Source: Nisaea denitrificans DSM 18348 | GTDB lineage: Bacteria; Pseudomonadota; Alphaproteobacteria; Thalassobaculales; Thalassobaculaceae | DNA length: 64,000 nucleotides | Direction of reading: 5' to 3' | NCBI RefSeq assembly: GCF_000426505.1 | Contig: NZ_KE384531.1 | Coordinates: 433,384-497,383, forward strand | Shown: piece after piece, positions 52,569 through 60,431 of the stretch | Numbering within the stretch: position 1 is the first letter of the stretch | How the letters are laid out: each line of letters starts with the position of its first letter | Program-made: the position numbers and the translations under genes | Notes under the pieces: model-generated | Seen by the model: only the letters and a program-made list of their open reading frames with translations | Database searches by the model: none | What the model was told of the DNA's origin: nothing

Positions 52569-53039
52569 ATGTCCTGGAAGGGTCGTCTGGATCACATTCA
52601 TATCTGTGCCAAAGGCGCGGAGGCCATGACCGAGCTGCGGGAAGCAAAACTCGTCGCGGGGCAGGGGATCGAGGGGGACCGGTATTTCCTCGGCACCGGC
52701 ACCTATTCGGACAACCCGGCGCCCGACCGGCAGGTAACCCTGATCGAGAGCGAGACGCTCGCGGCGCTGGCGCGGGATCACAACATGGAGCTCACCCCGG
52801 TCGAAAGCCGCCGCAATCTGACGGTGACCGGCGTGCCGCTCAATCATCTTGTCGGCAAACGTTTCCGGGTCGGTGATGTGGTGCTTTATGGCGGCCGGTT
52901 GAACACGCCCTGCAAGTATCTCGACGATCTGCTGGGCAAGAAGTTGTTCAAGCTGTTGTTAAATCGCTGCGGCCTCAATTGCGAGATCGTCGAGGGCGGT
53001 ACGATACGGCCCGGGGACACGGTCGAACCGGCGGAATGA
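52569..53039 (+). CDS. MOSC-domain protein
   Basis: A 156-residue MOSC (molybdenum cofactor sulfurase C-terminal) protein: EAKLVAGQGIEGDRYF, QVTLIESETLAAL, SRRNLTVTGVPLNHLVGKRFRVGDVVLYGGRLNTPCKYLD with the conserved cysteine, and GLNCEIVEGGTIRPGDTV. MOSC proteins bind sulfur-bearing molybdenum cofactor or transfer N-hydroxylated groups. The ATG at 52569 is preceded by GAGGGAG. Its position after a molybdenum hydroxylase operon fits a cofactor role, though a terminator separates them. Confidence 0.88.
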   Translation: MSWKGRLDHIHICAKGAEAMTELREAKLVAGQGIEGDRYFLGTGTYSDNPAPDRQVTLIESETLAALARDHNMELTPVESRRNLTVTGVPLNHLVGKRFRVGDVVLYGGRLNTPCKYLDDLLGKKLFKLLLNRCGLNCEIVEGGTIRPGDTVEPAE

Positions 53040-53049
53040 GGAGGGTGTC

Positions 53050-53400
53050 TTGAGTGTGAAGCGGATCGTCGCAAATCTCGCGGTCCCGGACGTGGCCGCG
53101 ACTATGAAGTTTTATCGCGATCTGTTCGATCTTGAACTGGAGATGGATCTCGGCTGGATCGCAACCCTGGGCTCGGAAGAGTATATGCGGGTGCAGTTCA
53201 GCCTGATGCGCGAAGGCGGTTCAGGTGCACCGGTGCCGGACATCTCCGTCGAGGTGGACGATCTCGACGGGATGCTGGAAAAGGTGAAGGCTGCCGGTTA
53301 CGAGATCGAGTACGGTCCGGCTGACGAGCCTTGGGGCGTGCGCCGTTTCTATCTGCGTGATCCCGAAGGGCGGCTCGTGAACGTGCTGACGCATCTCTGA
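53050..53400 (+). CDS. VOC-superfamily protein (glyoxalase/bleomycin-resistance type)
   Basis: A 116-residue protein with the bleomycin-resistance-like pattern AVPDVAATMKFYRDLFDLELEMDLGWIATLG, ISVEVDDLDGMLEKVKAAGYEIEYGP and the end GVRRFYLRDPEGRLVNVLTHL. The start is a TTG at 53050 with GAGGAGGG 4 bases upstream. It follows the MOSC gene by 10 bases and is probably co-transcribed. Substrate unknown. Confidence 0.88.
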   Translation: MSVKRIVANLAVPDVAATMKFYRDLFDLELEMDLGWIATLGSEEYMRVQFSLMREGGSGAPVPDISVEVDDLDGMLEKVKAAGYEIEYGPADEPWGVRRFYLRDPEGRLVNVLTHL

Positions 53401-53407
53401 GGCGAAC

Positions 53408-54139
53408 TCAGAAATGAAAGTCCGGCAGTGCGTTAAAGGCGCTTTTCAGCGCATCGCCCCAACCTTGTGAAATGGTCAGGTAGTACGGGTCGTCAGCAGT
53501 GATCCGGCGCTCATGGCCGACCTCGAAGCTGTCTTCCTCGTAAGTCATGACATCGATCGGCAGGCCGACGGAGAGGTTGGCCTTCACGGTCGAGTCGAAA
53601 GAAACCAGCAGGAGTTTGACGGCTTCCTCGTAGGTCATCGTCGGCTCGAACGCGCGCAGGATGATGGGGCGGCCGTACTTGGTCTCGCCGATCTGGAAGA
53701 AAGGCGTGTCCTCCGAGGCTTCCAGGAAGTTGCCTTCCGGATAGATCAGGAACAGGCGGGCGCCGCCGCCAAGGATCTGGCCGCCGAGCATGATGGTCGC
53801 ATCGAAGGTGGAATCCGCACGCTCGCCCGTGGGGGACGCGGTCCGGATGACATCGCGCAGCAACTCGCCGACCTGCCGGGCGACATCGAACATGGACGGG
53901 GCGTCCAGAATCGACGGGCTGCGGTCTTCAGGCGCCTTTGTGCGCTCGTCGAGCATGCTGACGACCGTCTGTGTCGTCGCCAGATTGCCGGCGGTCATCA
54001 TGGTGATCACCCGCTCACCGGGCTTCGACCAGGTGAACAGTTTTTTGAACTGGGAAATGTTATCGACACCCGAATTGGTACGAGTGTCCGACATGAACAC
54101 GAGACCCTTCTCCAGCCGAAGGCCGACGCAGTAGGTCAT
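53408..54139 (-). CDS. Anbu: proteasome-beta-like N-terminal nucleophile peptidase
   Basis: A 243-residue homologue of proteasome beta and HslV subunits. The product starts MTYCVGLRLEKGLVFMSDTRTN: Thr2 would be the nucleophile after Met removal, with Asp18 and Lys32/33 (QFKKLF) in the usual catalytic positions. C-terminal ISQGWGDALKSAFNALPDF is typical of bacterial Anbu. Characterised Anbu forms open helical or ring-like assemblies with weak or unknown peptidase activity and no ATPase partner. It is the last gene of a four-gene operon, 26 bases after the transglutaminase stop. Confidence 0.93.
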   Translation of the reverse strand: MTYCVGLRLEKGLVFMSDTRTNSGVDNISQFKKLFTWSKPGERVITMMTAGNLATTQTVVSMLDERTKAPEDRSPSILDAPSMFDVARQVGELLRDVIRTASPTGERADSTFDATIMLGGQILGGGARLFLIYPEGNFLEASEDTPFFQIGETKYGRPIILRAFEPTMTYEEAVKLLLVSFDSTVKANLSVGLPIDVMTYEEDSFEVGHERRITADDPYYLTISQGWGDALKSAFNALPDFHF

Positions 54140-54165
54140 TCTTTTAGTATGCTCCGAACGCGCGG

Positions 54166-54966
54166 TTACTGTTGTTCCACCTGGAGGCTAACGGAGAAGG
54201 ATTCGACGCTATCGCCGAAACGCATCCCGGACACAGGTGCCGCTTCTTTATAATCCAAACCACAGGCGACACGAACATATCGTTGATCGGGCGAAATGAC
54301 ATTCGAGACGTCGAACCCAACCCAGCCGATATCGGCAAGGAAGACCTCCGCCCAAGCATGCGCCGCTTCCTGATCAATCCGGTCGTCCATCATGAGATAA
54401 CCGCTGATATAGCGGGCCGGAAATCCGATTTCACGGGCTGCGGCGATCAGTATATGGGTGTGATCCTGACAAACACCATGCCCCGCCTTCAAAGCTTCTT
54501 CCGCGGTTGTGGTCACCTCGGTCCGGCCGGTCTCGTAGGCGACCCGTTCGCGAATCAGGGCCGAAAGCATATGCATCCGGGTAAGATCGGATTTCTCCTC
54601 CCGGAGCGACTTCAGCAGCTTTCTCAGTTCGGGTCCGGCCAGCGTGGCAGGGGTTTCGCGGCGGTAATACCAGAGTGGAGCATGCTGCACTTCAAATCCG
54701 AGCACACCGTGGGTCTCGTGCGTATCGATCTCGCCTTCGCAGAGGATCGTCATTTCGCTCTGGCCGGGTTCGATACTGCTCAGGATAACGTGATTGGCGT
54801 GCTGGTCTGTAAAGCTGAGTTCCTGTTTGGCGCCTTCGAGACTCACATTCCAGTTCACAATCGACTGCATAGGTGACGGACGCGGCGTCTTGCGAAGCTG
54901 CTGGAGTGCGAAATGGACAGGCGTATCATAATGATAGCTTGTCCTGTGGGAGATCCTGAGACGCAT
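54166..54966 (-). CDS. Transglutaminase-family protein of the Anbu operon
   Basis: A 266-residue protein with the bacterial transglutaminase N-terminal domain (MRLRISHRTSYHYDTPVHFALQQLRKTPR) and a papain-like core. The catalytic cysteine is in AGHGVCQDHTHILIAAAREIGFPARYISGY (about residue 167), the histidine in AAHAWAEVFL and the aspartate in WVGFDVSN. It may form or cut isopeptide/amide bonds. It starts 2 bases after the alpha-E stop. Confidence 0.93.
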   Translation of the reverse strand: MRLRISHRTSYHYDTPVHFALQQLRKTPRPSPMQSIVNWNVSLEGAKQELSFTDQHANHVILSSIEPGQSEMTILCEGEIDTHETHGVLGFEVQHAPLWYYRRETPATLAGPELRKLLKSLREEKSDLTRMHMLSALIRERVAYETGRTEVTTTAEEALKAGHGVCQDHTHILIAAAREIGFPARYISGYLMMDDRIDQEAAHAWAEVFLADIGWVGFDVSNVISPDQRYVRVACGLDYKEAAPVSGMRFGDSVESFSVSLQVEQQ

Positions 54967-54968
54967 GA

Positions 54969-55910
54969 TCAGCTATAAAATCTATAATCTTGTTCGATCT
55001 GGCCGCTGAGTTGCCCGGTATCCTGAATGAAACCTTTCAGAAACTCGTGCAGCCCGGAGGCTAGGATAGAGTCAATGGGTTGCCTGTCCAGCTTGCTGAA
55101 CATTTCCGTTGCCTGCTCCGCGCATTCGCTGCGTTCGCCGTAGCGGTTCGAGAGCTGGTCCAGGTTATCCACGATCTCTTCCATGCAATGGGCAATGGAC
55201 CGGGGCATCGAGCGGTCGAGGATCAGGAAATCAGCAATGCTGGTCGGGTTGATATCCTCGCCGTTCAGCCATCGGTAGGACCTGTTTGCAGAGACGGAGC
55301 GCAATATCGTCTCCCACTGCACATTGTCCAGTGACGAGCCGATATGGGAGAGAGACGGTAGCAGGACGTAGTATTTCACATCCAGAATGCGCGCTGTGTT
55401 GTCGGTCCGCTCGATGAAGGTGCCGAGGCGGGCGAAATTATAGATATCGTTCCGCAGCATGGTACCGACGAGCGTGCCGCGCACCAGTGTGCTCTGCTGT
55501 TTGATGGTTGCGAGAACGGACGGCAGGTCCCGTTCCCGGATCGGCCGCTGCAGAGCCTGATCCAGCACCATCCAGCATTCGTTTGTTGCTTCCCAGACCT
55601 CCCGGGTCAGCGCGGTGCGTACCAGTCTGGCGTTCGTCCGTGCCTGCTCAATGACATAGCGGACACTTGAGGTGTTGTCCCGGTCGCGGAGCAGGAAATC
55701 GACAACGTTCGGAGCATTGTACTCGCTGTGGCGGGCAACGAAGCCTTCCGTCACGCCGGCGGTGGCGATCACGGATTGCCATTCACTGGTCGCCGCGCTT
55801 GAGCGGGTGAGGGCGATGCGGAAGCCGGCTTCCAGAAGACGCGCGAGATTCTCGCTGCGCTCAAGATAGCGGAACATCCAGAACAGGCCGCCTGCGGATT
55901 TGCCGAGCAT
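54969..55910 (-). CDS. Alpha-E domain protein of the Anbu operon
   Basis: A 313-residue all-helical protein with the alpha-E start LGKSAGGLFWMFRYLERSENLARLLEAGFR and the conserved TIKQQSTLVRGTLVGTMLRNDIYNFARLGTFIERTDNTARILDVKYY segment. Alpha-E proteins always accompany circularly permuted ATP-grasp and transglutaminase genes; the activity is unknown and a scaffold or carrier role is proposed. Its ATG overlaps the last base of the ATP-grasp stop codon. Confidence 0.93.
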   Translation of the reverse strand: MLGKSAGGLFWMFRYLERSENLARLLEAGFRIALTRSSAATSEWQSVIATAGVTEGFVARHSEYNAPNVVDFLLRDRDNTSSVRYVIEQARTNARLVRTALTREVWEATNECWMVLDQALQRPIRERDLPSVLATIKQQSTLVRGTLVGTMLRNDIYNFARLGTFIERTDNTARILDVKYYVLLPSLSHIGSSLDNVQWETILRSVSANRSYRWLNGEDINPTSIADFLILDRSMPRSIAHCMEEIVDNLDQLSNRYGERSECAEQATEMFSKLDRQPIDSILASGLHEFLKGFIQDTGQLSGQIEQDYRFYS

Positions 55911-57337
55911 CAGTCCTCCAGCACCCAGGTGTCCTTGGTCCCGCCGCCCTGACTTGAATTCACCACGAGAGACCCCTTCTTCAGGGCCACACGGGTAAGG
56001 CCGCCGGGCGTGATGTCGATCCGGTCGGGAGAGACCAGGACGAACGGGCGAAGATCGACGTGGCGCGGCGCAAGGCCGGCCTTGGTCAGGATCGGAACCG
56101 TGGACAGCGCCAGAGTCGGTTGGGCGATGTAATTTTCCGGCCTGTTTTTCAGCAGTTTCCGGAAGCGGGCAATCTCACGTTTGCTGGCCGTCGGGCCGAT
56201 AAGCATGCCGTAACCGCCTGAGCCGTGTACTTCCTTGACGACCAGCTCTTCCAGATTATCCAGCACATAGGCAAGCGAGTCCGGCTCGCTGCAGCGCCAG
56301 GTATCGACATTCTTCAGGATCGGCGTCTCGCCCGTATAGAACTCGACGATATCCGGCATGTAGGAATAGACGGCCTTGTCATCCGCGACACCGGTGCCCG
56401 GCGCGTTCGCGATGGTGATGCCGCCGGATCGGTAGACATCCAGAATGCCCGGCACGCCCAGCATGGAATCCGGATTGAAATTCATCGGGTCGAGATACTC
56501 GTCATCGACCCGGCGGTAGATCACGTCGATCGGCTCGTAACCGCGTGTGGTCCGCATGGCAACGCGGCCGTCGATCACGCGCAGATCGTGCCCCTCGACC
56601 AGCTCGGCGCCCATCTGGTCCGCCAGGAAGGAATGCTCGAAATAGGCGGAATTGTGGATGCCGGGCGTGAGCACCGCGATGGTTGGCCGGCCATTACAGG
56701 CGCTCGGCGCGGAGCGGGCTAGGGTACGCCGCAGGTTCTTTGGATAGTCACCGACATTCTGCACCGGTATGCGCGAGAACAGCTCCGGGAACATCTGCAT
56801 CATGGTTTCCCGGTTCTCCAGCATGTAGGAGACGCCGGAAGGCGTGCGGGCATTGTCTTCAAGCACGAAGAATTCATTGTCGTCGGTACGCACCAGATCG
56901 ATGCCGACGATATGTGTGTAGACGCCACCCGGTGGATTGACGCCGATCATTTTCGGCTCGAAAGCACTGTTTTCGGCGATCAGCCGTTCCGGTATGCGCC
57001 CGGCCTTGATGATCTCCTGCTGGTGATAGAGATCGTAGAGGAACGCGTTGATGGCCCTCACACGCTGCTCGATGCCACGCGCCAGCTTGGACCATTGCCA
57101 CGCCGAGAGGATGCGTGGAACGACGTCGAACGGGATCAGCCGTTCCGTGTTCTCCGTATCGCCATAGACATTGAAAGTGATGCCGGTCCGGCGGAAAAAA
57201 GTCTCCGCTTCTGCCGATTTTCTGAGCAGCTGACCCGGATCCTCTGAGTTGACCCAGTCATGATACTCGCGGTACGGCTCGCGGACATCGCCTGCGCCAC
57301 CGAACATCTCGTCGTAATCGTTTTTGCTTTCTGACAT
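55910..57337 (-). CDS. Circularly permuted type 2 ATP-grasp protein
   Basis: A 475-residue ATP-grasp of the circularly permuted family (DUF404/DUF407 type). It begins with an acidic region and YREYHDWV. Family segments are IPFDVVPRILSAWQWSKLARGIEQRVRAINAFLYDLYH, VDLVRTDDNEFFVLEDNARTPSGVSYMLENR and VVKEVHGSGGYGMLIGP, the last resembling a nucleotide-binding loop. ATP-grasp enzymes ligate a carboxylate to an amine or thiol, so this is the predicted peptide/amide-forming enzyme. It is first in the operon. Confidence 0.93.
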   Translation of the reverse strand: MSESKNDYDEMFGGAGDVREPYREYHDWVNSEDPGQLLRKSAEAETFFRRTGITFNVYGDTENTERLIPFDVVPRILSAWQWSKLARGIEQRVRAINAFLYDLYHQQEIIKAGRIPERLIAENSAFEPKMIGVNPPGGVYTHIVGIDLVRTDDNEFFVLEDNARTPSGVSYMLENRETMMQMFPELFSRIPVQNVGDYPKNLRRTLARSAPSACNGRPTIAVLTPGIHNSAYFEHSFLADQMGAELVEGHDLRVIDGRVAMRTTRGYEPIDVIYRRVDDEYLDPMNFNPDSMLGVPGILDVYRSGGITIANAPGTGVADDKAVYSYMPDIVEFYTGETPILKNVDTWRCSEPDSLAYVLDNLEELVVKEVHGSGGYGMLIGPTASKREIARFRKLLKNRPENYIAQPTLALSTVPILTKAGLAPRHVDLRPFVLVSPDRIDITPGGLTRVALKKGSLVVNSSQGGGTKDTWVLED

Positions 57338-57484
57338 TGTTCGAAATTAGAGCAATTTATCTGGGTATTTCGCAAGTGCGAAGATTCCCGGTGGGCGATA
57401 ATTGCGCTGTCAGAGTTGGTTTTGGGTGGCTTTTTTCTGCCCGGAAAAGTCGCAGTTTCCAAAGGCATTCGCTGGGCTGGCTCG

Positions 57485-58045
57485 TTAGGATTCCGAGCCT
57501 AGATATTCGAGAAGTTCTGAGGTAACCACATCCATCAGCATCGATCGGGTGATCTGTGATTTCAGGACATAGCGGTTGATTTCGTCGTTCTCTCTGGCTT
57601 CCCGTTCGGACATTAAACCCGGCTGTCCGGTGCGCAGAATAATCCGGATATCGTCCTGACAAAGTGTTTCCCGGATGTAATGCGCCAGCTTGAGGCCTGC
57701 GTCCGGTGTCTCCATCACCACGTCAAGCAGGATGACCGAGATACCGTCGCATTTGCTCAAAACGTCGATCGCTTCGGTGCCGGAATATGCGTGGTGAAAA
57801 TGGAGCGGACGGCCGAGCATCATCTCTCCGCCGAGAGCGAACAGTGTCGATTGATGTACGTCCGCATCGTCATCGACAATGAGAATGCGCCACGGCATCT
57901 GGCTCTCTGGACCGCACTCGGCATCCTCTTCGAGGTCTGAGTCTTCATCCATGAAAACCAGCGCATCATCGTCTTCTTCGATGTTGTTTGCGTATGGCCT
58001 ATACGATCCCATGCCAGCCCCGAATACTTCCCATCCCTTGATCAT
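57485..58045 (-). CDS. Single-receiver response regulator with acidic N-terminus
   Basis: A 186-residue protein. Residues about 1-50 are strongly acidic (EEDDDALVFMDEDSDLEEDAE) and may be disordered. Residues 52-180 are a receiver domain with the acidic pair ILIVDDDADVH, the phosphoacceptor in VILLDVVMETPDAGLKLAHYIRE and RIILRTGQPGLMSEREA. That sequence is the version usually joined to DUF3369 and HD-GYP or kinase output domains; here no output domain follows. It lies 147 bases upstream of the Anbu operon on the same strand. Confidence 0.88.
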   Translation of the reverse strand: MIKGWEVFGAGMGSYRPYANNIEEDDDALVFMDEDSDLEEDAECGPESQMPWRILIVDDDADVHQSTLFALGGEMMLGRPLHFHHAYSGTEAIDVLSKCDGISVILLDVVMETPDAGLKLAHYIRETLCQDDIRIILRTGQPGLMSEREARENDEINRYVLKSQITRSMLMDVVTSELLEYLGSES

Positions 58046-58200
58046 GCCACCACCTGAGTGCTTCTGCTCATACCTGGTTTATAACGTGGCTCCGCTTTTT
58101 GAGCGGGCAAGGCCATTTTACAAGCCGAGTATTAAGCCGAACTTAATAGGGCGGGTTCAAACGCGGGAATTTTCGGATTTTTGGGATTGGTCGTCGGTAG

Positions 58201-58230
58201 GCATTCCGGCGCCAAATGACGCCGGAATGC
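58201..58230. terminator. Strong inverted repeat downstream of the ferredoxin-NADP reductase gene
   Basis: Perfect 11-bp arms GCATTCCGGCG/CGCCGGAATGC around an 8-base loop, 10 bases past the fpr stop codon (minus strand). No T run follows on either strand, so it may be a factor-assisted terminator or an extragenic repeat. Confidence 0.55.
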
Positions 58231-58239
58231 GTCGTGCCG

Positions 58240-59082
58240 TCAGCCGACGAAGGCGCGCTCGACCACGAATTCGGCAGGCTTGTTGTTCGCACCTTCGTTC
58301 AGGCCAGATTTCTCCAGAAGCTCCTTGACGTCTTTCAACATGGCCATGGAGCCGCAGATCATGCCGCGATCCGTTTCCGGATTGAGCGGCGGCACACCGA
58401 GATCCTCGTAAAGCTCTCCGCTTTCCATCAGAACCGTGATGCGGCCCATCTTCGGGCTCTCTTCACGGGTTGTGGTGGAGTAGAGCGTGAGCTGGGCCTG
58501 GGCGAGTTCGCCAAAGACCTCGTCTGCCTTCAGGGAGGCGACCAGCTCCTTGCCATAATCCAGTTCGGCAACGTCGCGGCAGGTATGGGTCAGGATCAGC
58601 TCGTCGAATTTCTCGTAGGTCTCCGGATCGCGGATTACGGACGCGAAGGGCGCGATTCCGGTGCCGGTGGAGAACATGTAGAGCCGCTTGCCCGGCGTAA
58701 GGGCGTCATTGACCAGTGTGCCGGTCGGTTTCTTGCGCATCAGCACGGTGTCGCCCGGCTGGATCTTCTGCAAGTGCTCGGTAAGCGGGCCGTTCGGAAC
58801 CTTGATGGAGTAGAATTCGAGTGCCTCGTCCCAGGACGGGCTGGCGATGGAATACGCGCGATAGACCGGCTTCTCCGCGTTCGGCAGCCCAATCATGACG
58901 AACTCGCCGGAGCGGAACCGGAAGCTTTGCGGCCGGGTCATGCGGAAGCGGAACAGGCGGTCCGTATAGTGCTGCACTTCGGTCACGGTTTCGGCGAAGA
59001 CGCCGTCCGGGATCGGAAAGCCGCCGGTGCCGCGCTCTTCGGCGCTGGCGGGAGTCGCCGCGTGACTGTCCATTATGTTCAT
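58240..59082 (-). CDS. fpr: Ferredoxin-NADP reductase
   Basis: A 280-residue FAD enzyme. FAD-binding RAYSIAS (about residue 94), the NADP-binding GTGIAPFASVIRD (about 155) and the FNR C-terminal ending VVERAFVG typical of bacterial Fpr are visible. It exchanges electrons between NADPH and ferredoxin or flavodoxin. A cysH gene lies 197 bases upstream on the same strand, a pairing consistent with reductive sulfur assimilation, though a ferredoxin or sulfite reductase gene is not in the window. ATG alternatives at 59082 and 59073. Confidence 0.9.
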   Translation of the reverse strand: MNIMDSHAATPASAEERGTGGFPIPDGVFAETVTEVQHYTDRLFRFRMTRPQSFRFRSGEFVMIGLPNAEKPVYRAYSIASPSWDEALEFYSIKVPNGPLTEHLQKIQPGDTVLMRKKPTGTLVNDALTPGKRLYMFSTGTGIAPFASVIRDPETYEKFDELILTHTCRDVAELDYGKELVASLKADEVFGELAQAQLTLYSTTTREESPKMGRITVLMESGELYEDLGVPPLNPETDRGMICGSMAMLKDVKELLEKSGLNEGANNKPAEFVVERAFVG

Positions 59083-59174
59083 TTACCTGCTCACTTGTTG
59101 CGAGGGCCGGCTGGTACCGGTACCGCTGGTCATGATCCGGCGATCTGGGTTTTGTCGGCCCGTTGAAAGGACGA

Positions 59175-59203
59175 CGACCGCCGTTTTCTAGCGTTGGCGG
59201 TCG
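59175..59203. terminator. Inverted repeat downstream of cysH
   Basis: Arms CGACCGCC (59175-59182) and GGCGGTCG (59196-59203) with a 13-base loop, 77-105 bases beyond the cysH stop on the minus strand. There is no T run; it may be a weak or factor-assisted terminator before fpr. Confidence 0.4.
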
Positions 59204-59279
59204 ACGGGATCAATCTTTCCATGCGGGATGGGACCTTCGGTCCGTGCCGTTGCATGGCTCTGAGATGGTTGAAAGAGGA

Positions 59280-60101
59280 TCAGGCGGCTGCCTGATCCCG
59301 GTTGTTCCGGTCTTGCGACCCGTCGCGGCTCACGGAGCCGTCGGCGTTGAAGTGAATACCGCATTCCGTCTTGTCGGACTGTGCCCAACGGCCCGAGCGG
59401 ACGTCACCATCCGCGGCGGCGGGGGCGGTGCAGGGCGCGCAGCCAATGGAGCTGTACCCTTGCGCCTGCAACGGGTGGCGCGGCAGATCGCGGACGGTGA
59501 ATTCCGCATCGATCCGGGATGAGTCCCAGTCCGCGAGCGGGTTGAGGCGGATGCGCTCGCCGAATTGCTCAATCATCTCGATCTGCGAGCGCAGGCCTCC
59601 ATGGGCGCGCTTGCGGCCGGTGATGATCAGGCCAAACGGCTGGATGGCCTGACGCATCGGCAGCACCTTACGCAGGTTGCAGCAGGCATCGGGGTCGGTC
59701 TGCCAGAGCGTGCCATCCCTGTCCTGACGCCGGACCAGTGCGGTCGACGGGGTGGCGTTGCGGATATCGGTCAGGCCAAGCCGGGCAGCCAGTTGGTCCC
59801 GGTAGCGCAGGGTCTCTTCGAAATGCTTACCGGTATCAATGAAGATCACCGGCAGGTTCTTGTTCACCGAGGCGACGATATCCAGCAGTACGGCGGATTC
59901 CGTGCCAAAGGAAGCGATCACGGCGCTGCGACCGGGAAATTCCTCTTCGGTCAGGGCGGACAGCATGTCCTGCTCGCTCAGATTTCCGTAACTCTCGGTC
60001 AGCCGCCGATGCAGGGCCGCCGTTTCGGCTTCGCTCTGATCCCAGGCCCGGTGATACCTGCCTGTACTGTCCTCGTGTATCCGTTCGATTGCTTGCGCCA
60101 T
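59280..60101 (-). CDS. cysH: Adenylylsulfate/phosphoadenylylsulfate reductase
   Basis: A 273-residue reductase of assimilatory sulfate reduction. It has the PAPS-reductase segment SAVIASFGTESAVLLDIV and two cysteine pairs, DPDACCNLRKV and GCAPCTAP, which mark the 4Fe-4S type that uses APS (the PAPS-only enzymes lack them). The ATG at 60101 is preferred; the open frame extends to 60146. Its 5' leader (60102-60270) has stable hairpins. Fpr downstream could provide reductant to the pathway. Confidence 0.92.
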   Translation of the reverse strand: MAQAIERIHEDSTGRYHRAWDQSEAETAALHRRLTESYGNLSEQDMLSALTEEEFPGRSAVIASFGTESAVLLDIVASVNKNLPVIFIDTGKHFEETLRYRDQLAARLGLTDIRNATPSTALVRRQDRDGTLWQTDPDACCNLRKVLPMRQAIQPFGLIITGRKRAHGGLRSQIEMIEQFGERIRLNPLADWDSSRIDAEFTVRDLPRHPLQAQGYSSIGCAPCTAPAAADGDVRSGRWAQSDKTECGIHFNADGSVSRDGSQDRNNRDQAAA

Positions 60102-60431
60102 GCTCGTTCTATCCTTCCAGCGTCGCTCGCAGGCGTGCCTCAGCAATCGGACAAGACGGCCCGTTGACGGAAATCATCCGCCTGTTTCATCGCTCAGGTC
60201 ATGCAAGACCGCGCAGAACGCGGCATGCCCGCCACTCGGTTCGGGCCCACGGGAACGCACCCGTGGCGCTTTAGCAGTTGGTGACGCGGATGCAAGCTGC
60301 CCTGTCAAATCCCGCGGGAATGGTTGTCCGTTCCGATCCTGAAGGTAAGGACGGTGCAGGGGAGGGTCAACGTGTTGAAAAGGCCGGAAAGTTAAATAAA
60401 CCGAACCGTTCCCGGATCGGCTTTCGCCGGA
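60102..60431. other. Gene-free leader region of cysH
   Basis: About 330 bases. On the minus strand it has a TTGACA hexamer (bases 60303-60308) and then a leader with the inverted repeat CACGGG/CCCGTG (60249-60266) and GC-rich stems nearer the gene. I see no supported protein gene. The structured leader may have a regulatory role. Confidence 0.45.
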
